From Thermodesulfovibrio sp. 3462-1 (lineage in GTDB: Bacteria; Nitrospirota; Thermodesulfovibrionia; Thermodesulfovibrionales; Thermodesulfovibrionaceae), in NCBI RefSeq assembly GCF_040451425.1, contig NZ_CP144374.1:1032501-1096500 (forward strand): a stretch of DNA of 64,000 nt. The letters are read 5' to 3'. Position 1 is the stretch's first letter; every line of letters begins with the position of its first letter. The position numbers and the translations under genes were made by a program. Shown here piece after piece: positions 34,664 to 42,115 of the stretch. The notes under the pieces were generated by a model. It saw only the letters and a list, made by a program, of their open reading frames with translations, had not been told where the DNA came from and did not search any database.

Positions 34664-35746
34664 ATGTTTAAAAAGAAAATAACAATAGTGCTAACTATAT
34701 TGCTTCTGACTGTCCCTGTTTTTGCTATGGATACAAACGTTGACACGGGTAAATTTAAAAAGCATGGCAAAGAGCAATCACAAACACAGAAAAAAACGTT
34801 GGAACAGAAAACGAGCAAGGGTAGAAAAAGAGCACATACTCAGGCTACAGGAACAGAAACAATAGAAAGCCAGAGTGATAAACAGGCATGGCAGGATACT
34901 ACAGGGGCAGGGGCGGAGATAACACTACCACTTGAGGCGGTTTTTATGGATCGCATTGCTACTCTTGAATCTGAAACCGGAACTATGTTTAATGCTTGCA
35001 AGTTGGTTACACACCCCTTAACACCGTATGATTTAGGTTTAAATGTCGAGGCAGGTTACGGTATAATAGATGCCATAAAAGCACAATACTACAATATGGC
35101 AGGACAAAATTATATGCCTGTAGGAGATGTAGTAGATGAAAGTAAAATCCGACAATACAGAGATTGCATGGCATTCTATGGTGCTGTGATTGCTCAGGCG
35201 TATCTATATCTTACACAGGACCTTTCGTCCCTTAAGGCCTCTCTTTCCAGAGGCACAAACACCGTGGTAAAAGGTATCGGATATGATGATTTTGTGACAC
35301 TTGCAAATGCTGCACTGGATAGAGCCGTATATGGTGGAATTACGAATAAAACGATAAAACGTATATATGAACGAATACTACAGGACAATAGCTCTTGTGT
35401 TTTTCAAGGGCAACCAAATGTTGTGAAATGTGGATCCACCCAGATTACGATTCAAACCATCCCTCAGCTAATCGCATACGGGATAGAGTGGTATGGCACA
35501 AAATTTGCAGGATACCATGGTAGTTTTAAGGTTAACAGAGCCTGGAGCTACTTAGCATCTTTGGAGCAATCCAAAACCAACTCAAAGTATGCACGCTGGA
35601 TAGATGAAGTAACCAAGTATATAGAGGAGTTAGAAAGTCAAGGTAAGACAAAAGAAGCAACGCTGGTGAGGAAAAAAGCAGTAGAGATTGTTAAAAGTGG
35701 TAAACAAACAGTATCACCATCTTTTCTTTTGTCAGGAATTCACTAG
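34664..35746 (+). CDS. 360-aa secreted protein of unknown function (cassette gene 2)
   Basis: ATG at 34664 after GGGGAGG. A clear Sec signal peptide (FKKKITIVLTILLLTVPVFA-M) precedes a charged low-complexity stretch (about residues 25-80, rich in Lys, Gln, Thr). The folded part carries four Cys: FNACKLV, YRDCMAF, SSCVFQG and VVKCGS. The second half is helical (TNSKYARWIDEVTKYIEELE). It has no lipobox and no catalytic motif I can name. The position in the transfer gene run suggests an envelope task in transfer or host interaction. Confidence 0.65.
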   Translation: MFKKKITIVLTILLLTVPVFAMDTNVDTGKFKKHGKEQSQTQKKTLEQKTSKGRKRAHTQATGTETIESQSDKQAWQDTTGAGAEITLPLEAVFMDRIATLESETGTMFNACKLVTHPLTPYDLGLNVEAGYGIIDAIKAQYYNMAGQNYMPVGDVVDESKIRQYRDCMAFYGAVIAQAYLYLTQDLSSLKASLSRGTNTVVKGIGYDDFVTLANAALDRAVYGGITNKTIKRIYERILQDNSSCVFQGQPNVVKCGSTQITIQTIPQLIAYGIEWYGTKFAGYHGSFKVNRAWSYLASLEQSKTNSKYARWIDEVTKYIEELESQGKTKEATLVRKKAVEIVKSGKQTVSPSFLLSGIH

Positions 35747-35756
35747 GAGGTGAGAT

Positions 35757-36077
35757 ATGGGAACACTTATCAAAATTATGATAGTCACCGCTCCTGTTTT
35801 GGCCATAATTTTTTACTATGTTGTTATTAAACAGAGTCAGATAGATGTGGAAGTAAAGACTGAGGATGCACAATTTGAACGGGTTTGGAATGAAACGGAA
35901 ATGGATTTGGCCAAAACACAGGAGCAAAAACAAAAATACGCAGAGAGGGCCAAGGAAGCAGACGCAGAATTACAATCGCTCAAAGCTAAGGAAAAGGAAC
36001 GAGAGCAAAAAACTATGGAATTTGAAAAGGAATTTGAAAAACAAATGAAAGATTTTGAAAAAGAACATAAAAAATAG
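35757..36077 (+). CDS. 106-aa membrane-anchored coiled-coil protein (cassette gene 3)
   Basis: ATG after AGGAGGTGAG. One membrane segment covers about residues 5-25 (IKIMIVTAPVLAIIFYYVVI). Residues 40-106 form an uninterrupted, highly charged coiled coil (EQKQKYAERAKEADAELQSL and so on). The architecture is that of small scaffold or spacer proteins in envelope machines. Its 3' end overlaps the next open frame upstream of that gene's likely start. Unknown family. Confidence 0.65.
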   Translation: MGTLIKIMIVTAPVLAIIFYYVVIKQSQIDVEVKTEDAQFERVWNETEMDLAKTQEQKQKYAERAKEADAELQSLKAKEKEREQKTMEFEKEFEKQMKDFEKEHKK

Positions 36078-36087
36078 GAGGTGTAAA

Positions 36088-37230
36088 ATGAAAAGATTTT
36101 TGATAATAGTATGTTTAGTTGTCATAGTTAGTGGGTGTTCTCTACCTTCTTTTGCTTATAAACCAGATCCTATCTTTGAATCTCCTAATCTGAAAATCAT
36201 ACGTGGAGGTCATTGTTATGCTCCAGATTATTTTAAGTTTAATAAACAGAAAAACTATTGGGAATGTCCCACACCTGGTAAACTTTTTAGAGATTATAGA
36301 CGGTATGGTTGCACAGCTGCCATAAAATTTGACCGTGATATAGTAGGTTTGTTTCGAGGATTAATATTTGACAGAGTGCCATCTGGAGTAGGAATCCCAG
36401 GTGCTTTTTGTTACTTTACTGATGAATTCTATGAAGGACAAGCGGTATATGACAAACAAACCGGTTTTTTAGTAGTGATGCCATATGTGATCAAAACTCC
36501 ACTATGCTATGTGTATGGACCTACTACACAACGAGGGTGTTTTGCAGTGTTCTATCCAGCAAAAAACCATATGAAACTCTTTTTATTAAGAGGCAATATG
36601 AAAAAGATATTTGACTTTTTGGTAGATAACTTTGATTCTCTATATGAGGTTAATAAAATTATGGATGAAAGGCTTAAACGGTTTCTTAAACCAAAAGAAA
36701 AAAACGAGGAAAAAGACAGTAATGTCTTTAAAGAGTTGTATCAGAAAATAAAGGAATCTCATATGTCACTGTTTTGTGCAGACCACCAATTAAAACTTAA
36801 CGAAAATCTCTATTCAATAGATGATCCACAATTTTCACAATGTCTTTCTACGTATTTTGGAGGATATACTAGAGTGGCAGGACCAAAAAATATTGAAGAG
36901 GCTACTGTGGTAATGCTTCTCGAAAACATAAATGCTATCATGAAATACAAAGAGGATTATCTATATGAACCAGGGAAAAGCTATATACTGAAACACATTG
37001 CGCCAGATGTTATATATCTAGTTCACTCAATCAATGACCAATTTGATTCAAATATACCGCTATGGAGAAAAAATCTGTTGCAGTGGCTTAAAGACAATAT
37101 CAAAATGGATTTGTACGGCGACAATATTTATAGGGATAAACCTATTGATATTGATCCTGTTGAGCTTATAAAAAAGCTTAGAACACTAAATCCAGATACA
37201 TTGTTTACTCCAAGAAAGGAGGGAAAATGA
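36088..37230 (+). CDS. 380-aa Cys-rich lipoprotein of unknown function (cassette gene 4)
   Basis: ATG at 36088 after AGGAGGTG. The lipoprotein signal MKRFLIIVCLVVIVSGC has a good lipobox (VSGC). The mature protein holds at least eight more Cys (GGHCYAPD, YWECPTPG, YGCTAA, GAFCYFTD, TPLCYVYG, RGCFAVFY, LFCADHQ, SQCLSTY), pointing to a disulfide-rich periplasmic or surface fold. No known domain. The stop overlaps the start of the next gene (ATGA). Confidence 0.65.
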   Translation: MKRFLIIVCLVVIVSGCSLPSFAYKPDPIFESPNLKIIRGGHCYAPDYFKFNKQKNYWECPTPGKLFRDYRRYGCTAAIKFDRDIVGLFRGLIFDRVPSGVGIPGAFCYFTDEFYEGQAVYDKQTGFLVVMPYVIKTPLCYVYGPTTQRGCFAVFYPAKNHMKLFLLRGNMKKIFDFLVDNFDSLYEVNKIMDERLKRFLKPKEKNEEKDSNVFKELYQKIKESHMSLFCADHQLKLNENLYSIDDPQFSQCLSTYFGGYTRVAGPKNIEEATVVMLLENINAIMKYKEDYLYEPGKSYILKHIAPDVIYLVHSINDQFDSNIPLWRKNLLQWLKDNIKMDLYGDNIYRDKPIDIDPVELIKKLRTLNPDTLFTPRKEGK

Positions 37231-38294
37231 TTTTATTTGTGTTAGTGATAATTTCATTGTTAATGTTTTGTAACACTACATTTGCTGGGTGGGATGCTAT
37301 TATTCAGGATGTTCATAAAGAACAGGAACACATAATGCAAGAACAAAAAGAAGCAGAAAAGGAAGTAGAACGAATAGGTAAAGAAGGTCTGTTTGAAAAA
37401 ATGGTTAAAGATTATCTTACACAACCATCAATAGATATGTCTTATGAGGACAAATTCTTAGCAGCAGTAGAAATTGGTAGATATATTACTGCGCATAAAA
37501 TATGTATACAAAAACAAAAGAATAATCCTGATGCAGTAAAAAAGTGTGCTGAAGAAATTGAAAAGGCACGGAAAGAAAGAAAGGGAGGTTGTGTGGATCT
37601 AAAGCGGGTATCGTTTTTAATCGGAGTAGTACGTGCCGAAGAGGCACGCATTAGATCTCTTGGAAAATCTTGTATAAAAGCAACAAGTGGAGATGAAAAA
37701 TTGATACAATGTAAGATAGCACAGGAAACGTTAAAGCTAACAAACGAAAGAGCAACGTTTAACTTCTTTTTAGGTACAGGGACAGTACCAACTGAAATTG
37801 GCGATGTAATTTTTGGAGCACCATTTAAAGTTACACAAATACATTCTTTTCCTGTTTCTGGGATAGTATACGACATAGTAGTGAATGGTGGGGTGATAAC
37901 TATGCTTGTGCCTACCACAAAATATTACATCACTATAAAGACTATGCAAGACGTTATGGCCTCTCCTACTTTAATGCCAAAAGATATTACCGGGGAAATA
38001 ATCGATTTTTCCATGCCCTTTAACCTTTCTGAAGCTAAAACCATCATAACTCCTGCAAAAGGATTTTCTATGGATACCAAAGCTGTAATAGACGTCATGA
38101 ATGAAATGATTAGAAACACTAATATCTTCTGCTATCTTTCTTTTGAAGAAATCTTGACCTCCGAGAAATCCAGGAATGCTTTAGTCGAAAGTATGATAGA
38201 ATATCTAACCTATCCTAATTATCTCGCTAGATTAGAAGGAACCGCCGGGAAAGCCCACCCCTTCAAAGGTAAGATGAAATCACTAAAACACTAA
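37227..38294 (+). CDS. 355-aa secreted protein of unknown function (cassette gene 5)
   Basis: ATG overlapping the previous stop, with AAAGGAGGG before it. Signal peptide MILFVLVIISLLMFCNTTFA-G. A helical, charged region (about residues 22-120) with several Cys (KICIQK, KKCAEE, GGCVDL, KSCIKA, IQCKIA) leads into a probably beta-rich part (GIVYDIVVNGGVITMLVPTT) and a final helical domain with one more Cys. No lipobox and no family match. Followed by a terminator hairpin, which ends the transfer transcript. Confidence 0.65.
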   Translation: MILFVLVIISLLMFCNTTFAGWDAIIQDVHKEQEHIMQEQKEAEKEVERIGKEGLFEKMVKDYLTQPSIDMSYEDKFLAAVEIGRYITAHKICIQKQKNNPDAVKKCAEEIEKARKERKGGCVDLKRVSFLIGVVRAEEARIRSLGKSCIKATSGDEKLIQCKIAQETLKLTNERATFNFFLGTGTVPTEIGDVIFGAPFKVTQIHSFPVSGIVYDIVVNGGVITMLVPTTKYYITIKTMQDVMASPTLMPKDITGEIIDFSMPFNLSEAKTIITPAKGFSMDTKAVIDVMNEMIRNTNIFCYLSFEEILTSEKSRNALVESMIEYLTYPNYLARLEGTAGKAHPFKGKMKSLKH

Positions 38295-38309
38295 CTCTGG
38301 TGCCACAGG
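38291..38309 (+). repeat. Direct repeat at element right end, copy 1
   Basis: CTAACTCTGGTGCCACAGG recurs at 38435-38453. In the first copy it is continued by GTTTACCT and a right arm that closes a hairpin. In the second the same loop follows in reverse-complement form (AGGTAAACCCT) and the right arm is missing. Confidence 0.6.
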
Positions 38310-38324
38310 GTTTACCTGTGGCAC
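38300..38324 (+). terminator. Terminator-like hairpin after the exported-gene cassette
   Basis: GTGCCACAGG and CCTGTGGCAC form perfect 10-bp arms with a GTTTA loop right after the stop of cassette gene 5. The T-run is weak, so the call is moderate. Confidence 0.5.
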
Positions 38325-38434
38325 TTCTGAATGCGTAGAATGCCCTTATTTTCGTTTTTTTGTGTGGGAGTATAGGATAATATTCCCCAAGGTAAAAAAT
38401 CGATTCTAGGGGCATTGTAGCAATCCACAATGCG

Positions 38435-38453
38435 CTAACTCTGGTGCCACAGG
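38435..38453 (+). repeat. Direct repeat at element right end, copy 2
   Basis: Second copy of the 19-bp repeat at 38291. The gene-free stretch 38325-38593 between cassette and right att repeat also holds an inverted repeat GCATTGT/ACAATGC at about 38413-38433. Confidence 0.6.
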
Positions 38454-38465
38454 TAAACCCTAATA

Positions 38466-38485
38466 CACTGTAATAAAACCGTAAT
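38466..38485 (+). repeat. Possible integrase arm-type site, right
   Basis: One mismatch to 23532-23551, same orientation, 108 bp inside the right att repeat. Confidence 0.5.
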
Positions 38486-38593
38486 TATATCACCACATAC
38501 TAACGGAATACTAACATATTCTTAGCAATATGAAAATACATACAATTTGGCTAAAAATAAGGATTTTTGAGGGTTTGCTGGGATTGTTCTATT

Positions 38594-38637
38594 GTTTAGG
38601 AAACCTGTGCTCTATCCTACTGAGCTAAGGGGGCTAA
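38594..38637. repeat. Attachment-site repeat, right (truncated tRNA-Arg 5' half)
   Basis: 44 bp identical to 23448-23491. It is a 5' half of tRNA-Arg without its 3' half. On the minus strand, TATAAT lies just upstream of it, at about 38643-38648, which looks like the -10 of the original tRNA promoter. Confidence 0.95.
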
Positions 38638-38728
38638 AAAAATTATAGCAAAAAAATAAATGAAAATGCCAAATTTTACAGAACAAGAGGTTGAAAAAAT
38701 AACATGTTTTAGGGTATAAAAAATAGTT

Positions 38729-39928
38729 ATGAAAAAGATGGTGTTAATCATCCTTTTTATTTTTGCTTTTTCAAATCTGTGTTATTCTGAAGATAATAAA
38801 GATACTGCTTCTTTTAAACAGGACGAAAAAAATGAAGTAATATTTTCAGGTACTGAAGATTTTAAACTTTTACCAGATACAAAAGAAAGCTTTATTGGAA
38901 AGGTAGAGAAGCATATTAGTTTATTTTCAGAAAAATTAAAAGAAAAGTTTTCTGTATGGCTCAGTCGCTCTACAAAGTATATTGAAAAAATGAAAGAAAT
39001 ATTAGTTGAAAAAGGATTGCCTGAAGACCTTGTTTATTTGCCTTTAATAGAAAGTGGATTTAATATGAATGCTCGCTCAAGAGCAAAAGCAGTTGGTCCA
39101 TGGCAGTTCATTGAAAGCACTGCAAAAAGGTATGGTTTAATAGTTGACTGGTGGAGAGATGAAAGAAAAGATCCAATTAAATCAACTGTTGCTGCTGCAG
39201 AATATCTTAAAGACCTTTACAAAATGTTTGGAGACTGGTCTTTAGCTCTGGCAGCTTATAATGCTGGTGAAGGCAGAATTTATAAAGCCGTAAATAGGGT
39301 TGGAGAGAATGACTACTGGATGCTTCTTAATACAAAGTATTTACCAAAGGAAACAAAAAATTATGTTCCCAAATACATTGCTGCGATAACAATTGCCAAA
39401 CAACCTGAAAACTTTGGCTTTGAAAATATAAAAGAACATAAAGTGCTTACATATGATGAGGTTGTAATCCCTTCTCCTACTGATCTTGATGTAATTGCCA
39501 GGTGTGCAGAAGTTAATGTAAATACCATTAAAGAACTAAATCCAGAACTTAAAAGATGGTCTACTCCAATGAATGTTAAACAATACATTATCAGAATTCC
39601 TGAAGGCAAAAAAGATATTTTTCTTTCCAATTTTGAAAATATACCCGCTGAAAAAAGATTCAGTTATGATAAGTATATAACAAAAAAAGGTGATACGGTT
39701 TATAAAATTGCCAGGAAAACAGGTTACTCTACCACTGTTCTTTATGAAATGAACGGAACGGAAATTTTTAAAAATCTCAAACCTGGAACTGTAATAATGA
39801 TTCCTCCAAATGACAAATTTACACGTTCAAAGGAAGATAAGTTTTACGAAAAAAAGCCTGTAAAAAATAAAAACAAAAAAATAAAAAATAAGAGTAAACA
39901 GGTCAAAAAAATTAAGAAAAAAGCATAA
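38729..39928 (+). CDS. mltD: Membrane-bound lytic murein transglycosylase D-like protein
   Basis: 399 aa. Signal peptide at residues 1-20 (ends LCYS-E). The transglycosylase SLT domain covers about 90-230 with the catalytic Glu in PLIESGFNMNARS, then GPWQFIESTAKRYGL and SLALAAYNAGEGR. The C-terminus carries one clear LysM-like repeat (YITKKGDTVYKIARKTGYS to PGTVIMIPP) and a Lys-rich tail. It cleaves peptidoglycan glycan strands. It lies just outside the mobile element and reads away from it. The lack of a lipobox differs from classic MltD. Confidence 0.9.
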   Translation: MKKMVLIILFIFAFSNLCYSEDNKDTASFKQDEKNEVIFSGTEDFKLLPDTKESFIGKVEKHISLFSEKLKEKFSVWLSRSTKYIEKMKEILVEKGLPEDLVYLPLIESGFNMNARSRAKAVGPWQFIESTAKRYGLIVDWWRDERKDPIKSTVAAAEYLKDLYKMFGDWSLALAAYNAGEGRIYKAVNRVGENDYWMLLNTKYLPKETKNYVPKYIAAITIAKQPENFGFENIKEHKVLTYDEVVIPSPTDLDVIARCAEVNVNTIKELNPELKRWSTPMNVKQYIIRIPEGKKDIFLSNFENIPAEKRFSYDKYITKKGDTVYKIARKTGYSTTVLYEMNGTEIFKNLKPGTVIMIPPNDKFTRSKEDKFYEKKPVKNKNKKIKNKSKQVKKIKKKA

Positions 39929-39929
39929 A

Positions 39930-40535
39930 TTAGTTATTACTTTGTAATTTTTGCAATTCCTCTTTGGCAATTCCAATTAATTCAGAAGAAGGAAATTTGT
40001 TGATAATTTCTTCATAATACTTTTTTGCTTCTTCTTTGTTGTCAATTTTTGCCAATTCAAATAAAGCAACATCTTTCATTACAGTTGATCTGCTATTTAC
40101 AATCTCCTTTAAAGTTTTAATTGCCTGCTGTTTTTCATTATTTTTAAGATAAATCATTGCAATTTTAAATTTTGCAAGATTTGAAAAACTCTCATCATCA
40201 GAGTTTGCTACTTTATTTAAATACTCAATAGCTTTTCTCTGGTCTTCTGCTAAGGAGTAAGAATATCCAGCATTCAAAAGATAAATGATTTTTTTCTTTT
40301 TTTCATAGGCTTTTGCAAATAAATCACCTGCCTGAGAAAATTTCTTTTGAAACAATGCTTTATATGCTTCATATTCAAGCTCTTTTGCATCGCTTTCCTG
40401 TTTAATATTGTAAATATAAAAACCTGCTATTAAAACAGCTATTCCAAGAAATATAAACATTCCTATTACAAGCTTCTTTTTTTGAGCAAATAATTTTTCC
40501 TTAAGGGTTTCTACATCTTCTACCTTTTGTTTCAT
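39930..40535 (-). CDS. Membrane-anchored TPR protein
   Basis: 201 aa. One membrane segment at about residues 24-43 (LVIGMFIFLGIAVLIAGFYI) is followed by helical repeats: EAYKALFQKKFSQAGDLFAK, YLLNAGYSYSLAEDQRKAIEYL, FKIAMIYLKNNEKQQAIKTL, and so on, in the tetratricopeptide pattern. The topology places the repeats outside the cytoplasm, as in YfgM-like proteins. It is the last gene of a long minus-strand series and overlaps the PHP gene by 4 bp. The partner is unknown. Confidence 0.75.
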   Translation of the reverse strand: MKQKVEDVETLKEKLFAQKKKLVIGMFIFLGIAVLIAGFYIYNIKQESDAKELEYEAYKALFQKKFSQAGDLFAKAYEKKKKIIYLLNAGYSYSLAEDQRKAIEYLNKVANSDDESFSNLAKFKIAMIYLKNNEKQQAIKTLKEIVNSRSTVMKDVALFELAKIDNKEEAKKYYEEIINKFPSSELIGIAKEELQKLQSNN

Positions 40536-41182
40536 GAAACTTTCCTCCTTACGATTTCTTCCATATTCTGAAATACTTTATGAATTTCTTTTTCTGTTAA
40601 GCCAGCACCTTTTAATACTTTTATAGCAAATTCTTTTGAAATAAGATCCATGGGCGAATGGGAATCAGTATTAATAACAAGTTTTGCTCCTTTGTCTAAG
40701 GCAATCCGTGCAACATGACCATTGCTCAAACTGTGACCTCTTCTTGATGTAATCTCAAGATATATATTTCGTTCTGCTGCCAGAGCTGCTTCTTGTTCAG
40801 TTATCAAACCAGGATGAGCGAGTATATCAATGTCTGACTGCAAAGCTGCCATGTTTGTTCCTTCTTTAACAGGTTCTACAAGAGTCTCACCATGAACAAT
40901 AACTATTTTTGCACCAAGCATGCGTGCTTGTTTTACTAAATCAGGAATAATCTCAGGACAAACATGCGTGAGTTCTGCACCTGGAAGTAAAGTTAAAGCA
41001 GTAAAAGGCTGAATTTTCTCCATTACTTTTACAATTCTTGGAACAATAAAATCAATGTTTGATGGATCTACATGATCAGTGATTGCAAGAGCTCTGTAAC
41101 CAATTGCTTCAGCTCTTCTGATGATTTCTGCTGGAATTAATTCTCCATCACTGAAAACACTGTGAATGTGAAGATCAATCAT
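40532..41182 (-). CDS. PHP-domain phosphoesterase
   Basis: 216 aa. The PHP metal-binding signatures are present: MIDLHIHSVFSDGE at the N-terminus, ALAITDHVDPSN, IVHGETLVEP, DILAHPGLI, and VINTDSHSP. Proteins of this size hydrolyse small phosphoesters (histidinol phosphate or nucleotide-type). No his genes are near. It overlaps its neighbours on both sides by 4 bp, so it belongs to the operon with the isochorismatase-like gene. Confidence 0.88.
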   Translation of the reverse strand: MIDLHIHSVFSDGELIPAEIIRRAEAIGYRALAITDHVDPSNIDFIVPRIVKVMEKIQPFTALTLLPGAELTHVCPEIIPDLVKQARMLGAKIVIVHGETLVEPVKEGTNMAALQSDIDILAHPGLITEQEAALAAERNIYLEITSRRGHSLSNGHVARIALDKGAKLVINTDSHSPMDLISKEFAIKVLKGAGLTEKEIHKVFQNMEEIVRRKVS

Positions 41183-41739
41183 TTTATAAACTCCAGCATT
41201 TTTTTAAACTCATCTGTTCCGGCTTTTTTTAGAATTTGAAATACTAATGTTTCAGTGCATGTTATTACTGCTCCTGCATCTTTCATAAGGTTAATCCCGA
41301 TTTCCCAGTCCTGTTTTTTTCTGCTACACACAGCATCACATGGTACAAAAACATAATAATGCCTTAAAAGAAAGTCAAGTGCTGTTTGACATACACATAC
41401 ATGGGTTTCCATTCCAGTAAGAATGATTTTTTGCCTGCCAAGTTCTCTTATTTTAATGGCAAATTTTTCTTCTCCAAAACAGCTAAAATATATTTTTTCA
41501 ATAGCTTGTTCACTTAAAAGATTTCCTATTTGCTCAAGAGTTTTTCCTAATCCTTTAGGATACTGCTCAGTAAAAACAACAGGAATTTGATAAAGCTTGC
41601 AAAGCTCAATTAAAACAGTGATATTTTTTATTGTTCTCTCAATAATCTCTTCTTTCATAGCTCTGGCAAGCTTTTCCTGCATATCAACTATTACAAGTAA
41701 AGCCTCCTCAGCAGTTATAAAAAACTTTTCAGCAGTCAA
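41179..41739 (-). CDS. Isochorismatase-family cysteine hydrolase
   Basis: 186 aa from a TTG at 41739, which has AGAGGAGG at proper distance; the earlier TTG lies in the receiver gene. Family catalytic residues are visible: Asp in LLVIVDMQEKLA, Lys in EQYPKGLGKT and Cys in GMETHVCVCQTALD. Members hydrolyse amides such as nicotinamide, or isochorismate. The substrate cannot be read from sequence. It follows a two-component system and precedes a PHP phosphoesterase in one operon. Confidence 0.88.
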   Translation of the reverse strand: MTAEKFFITAEEALLVIVDMQEKLARAMKEEIIERTIKNITVLIELCKLYQIPVVFTEQYPKGLGKTLEQIGNLLSEQAIEKIYFSCFGEEKFAIKIRELGRQKIILTGMETHVCVCQTALDFLLRHYYVFVPCDAVCSRKKQDWEIGINLMKDAGAVITCTETLVFQILKKAGTDEFKKMLEFIK

Positions 41740-41740
41740 T

Positions 41741-42115
41741 TCATACCTCCTCTGCAAGTTCTCTTAAAAGTTTTATTATATCATCTATTCTAAATGGTTT
41801 GGTAACATACCACTTAACTCCTAATTCTTTAGCTGTTTGTTTGTCTACTTCTTGCCCCTTTGCTGTAAGCATAACAATTTTCATGTTCCATGAAGGAGGT
41901 TGTTTTTGTAAAACTCTGCAAACTTCAAACCCGCTCATCTTTGGCATCATAATGTCTAATAACACTATATCAGGTTTTTCCTTTTTTATTAATTCAAGAC
42001 CTTCTTCTCCGTCACAGGCTTCTATTGCTTGAATATCAATGTCCTCTATTTCATCAATTATTTGAAGAATTAATTCTCTTATGATAGGTTCATCATCAAC
42101 TATTAATATTTTCAA
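41741..42115 (-). CDS. Stand-alone response-regulator receiver domain
   Basis: 124 aa, REC domain only. The acidic pair is in ILIVDDEP, the phospho-acceptor Asp54 in IVLLDIMMPK, the Thr in MLTAKG and the Lys in VTKPFR. There is no output domain, so it must act by protein contact, as in CheY-like or phosphorelay proteins. It overlaps the histidine-kinase gene by 20 bp and is the natural partner of that kinase. Confidence 0.92.
   Translation of the reverse strand: MKILIVDDEPIIRELILQIIDEIEDIDIQAIEACDGEEGLELIKKEKPDIVLLDIMMPKMSGFEVCRVLQKQPPSWNMKIVMLTAKGQEVDKQTAKELGVKWYVTKPFRIDDIIKLLRELAEEV

Larger units (their letters stand above)
23448..38637. mobile_element. Integrative mobilizable element in tRNA-Arg, about 15.1 kb
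   Basis: The element is bounded by two identical 44-bp repeats of the 5' half of tRNA-Arg. It encodes a tyrosine integrase next to the tRNA, an excisionase-like protein, a RepA-type helicase, a MobF relaxase, a ribbon-helix-helix protein, a type IV coupling protein and five exported proteins. The trio RHH, coupling protein and MobF relaxase parallels TrwA-TrwB-TrwC of IncW plasmids. No VirB/mating-pore genes are seen, so it is better called mobilizable than self-conjugative. Base composition looks somewhat richer in G+C than the flanks by eye. Confidence 0.9.

Noticed and set aside
34227-38294. Toxin-antitoxin or restriction cargo in the element
   Set aside because: All five cargo genes encode exported or membrane-anchored proteins and none has nuclease, methylase or toxin motifs.
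23448-38637. Self-transmissible conjugative element (ICE)
   Set aside because: No VirB4, VirB6, VirB8-11 or other mating-pore genes are recognised; coupling protein and relaxase alone make a mobilizable element.
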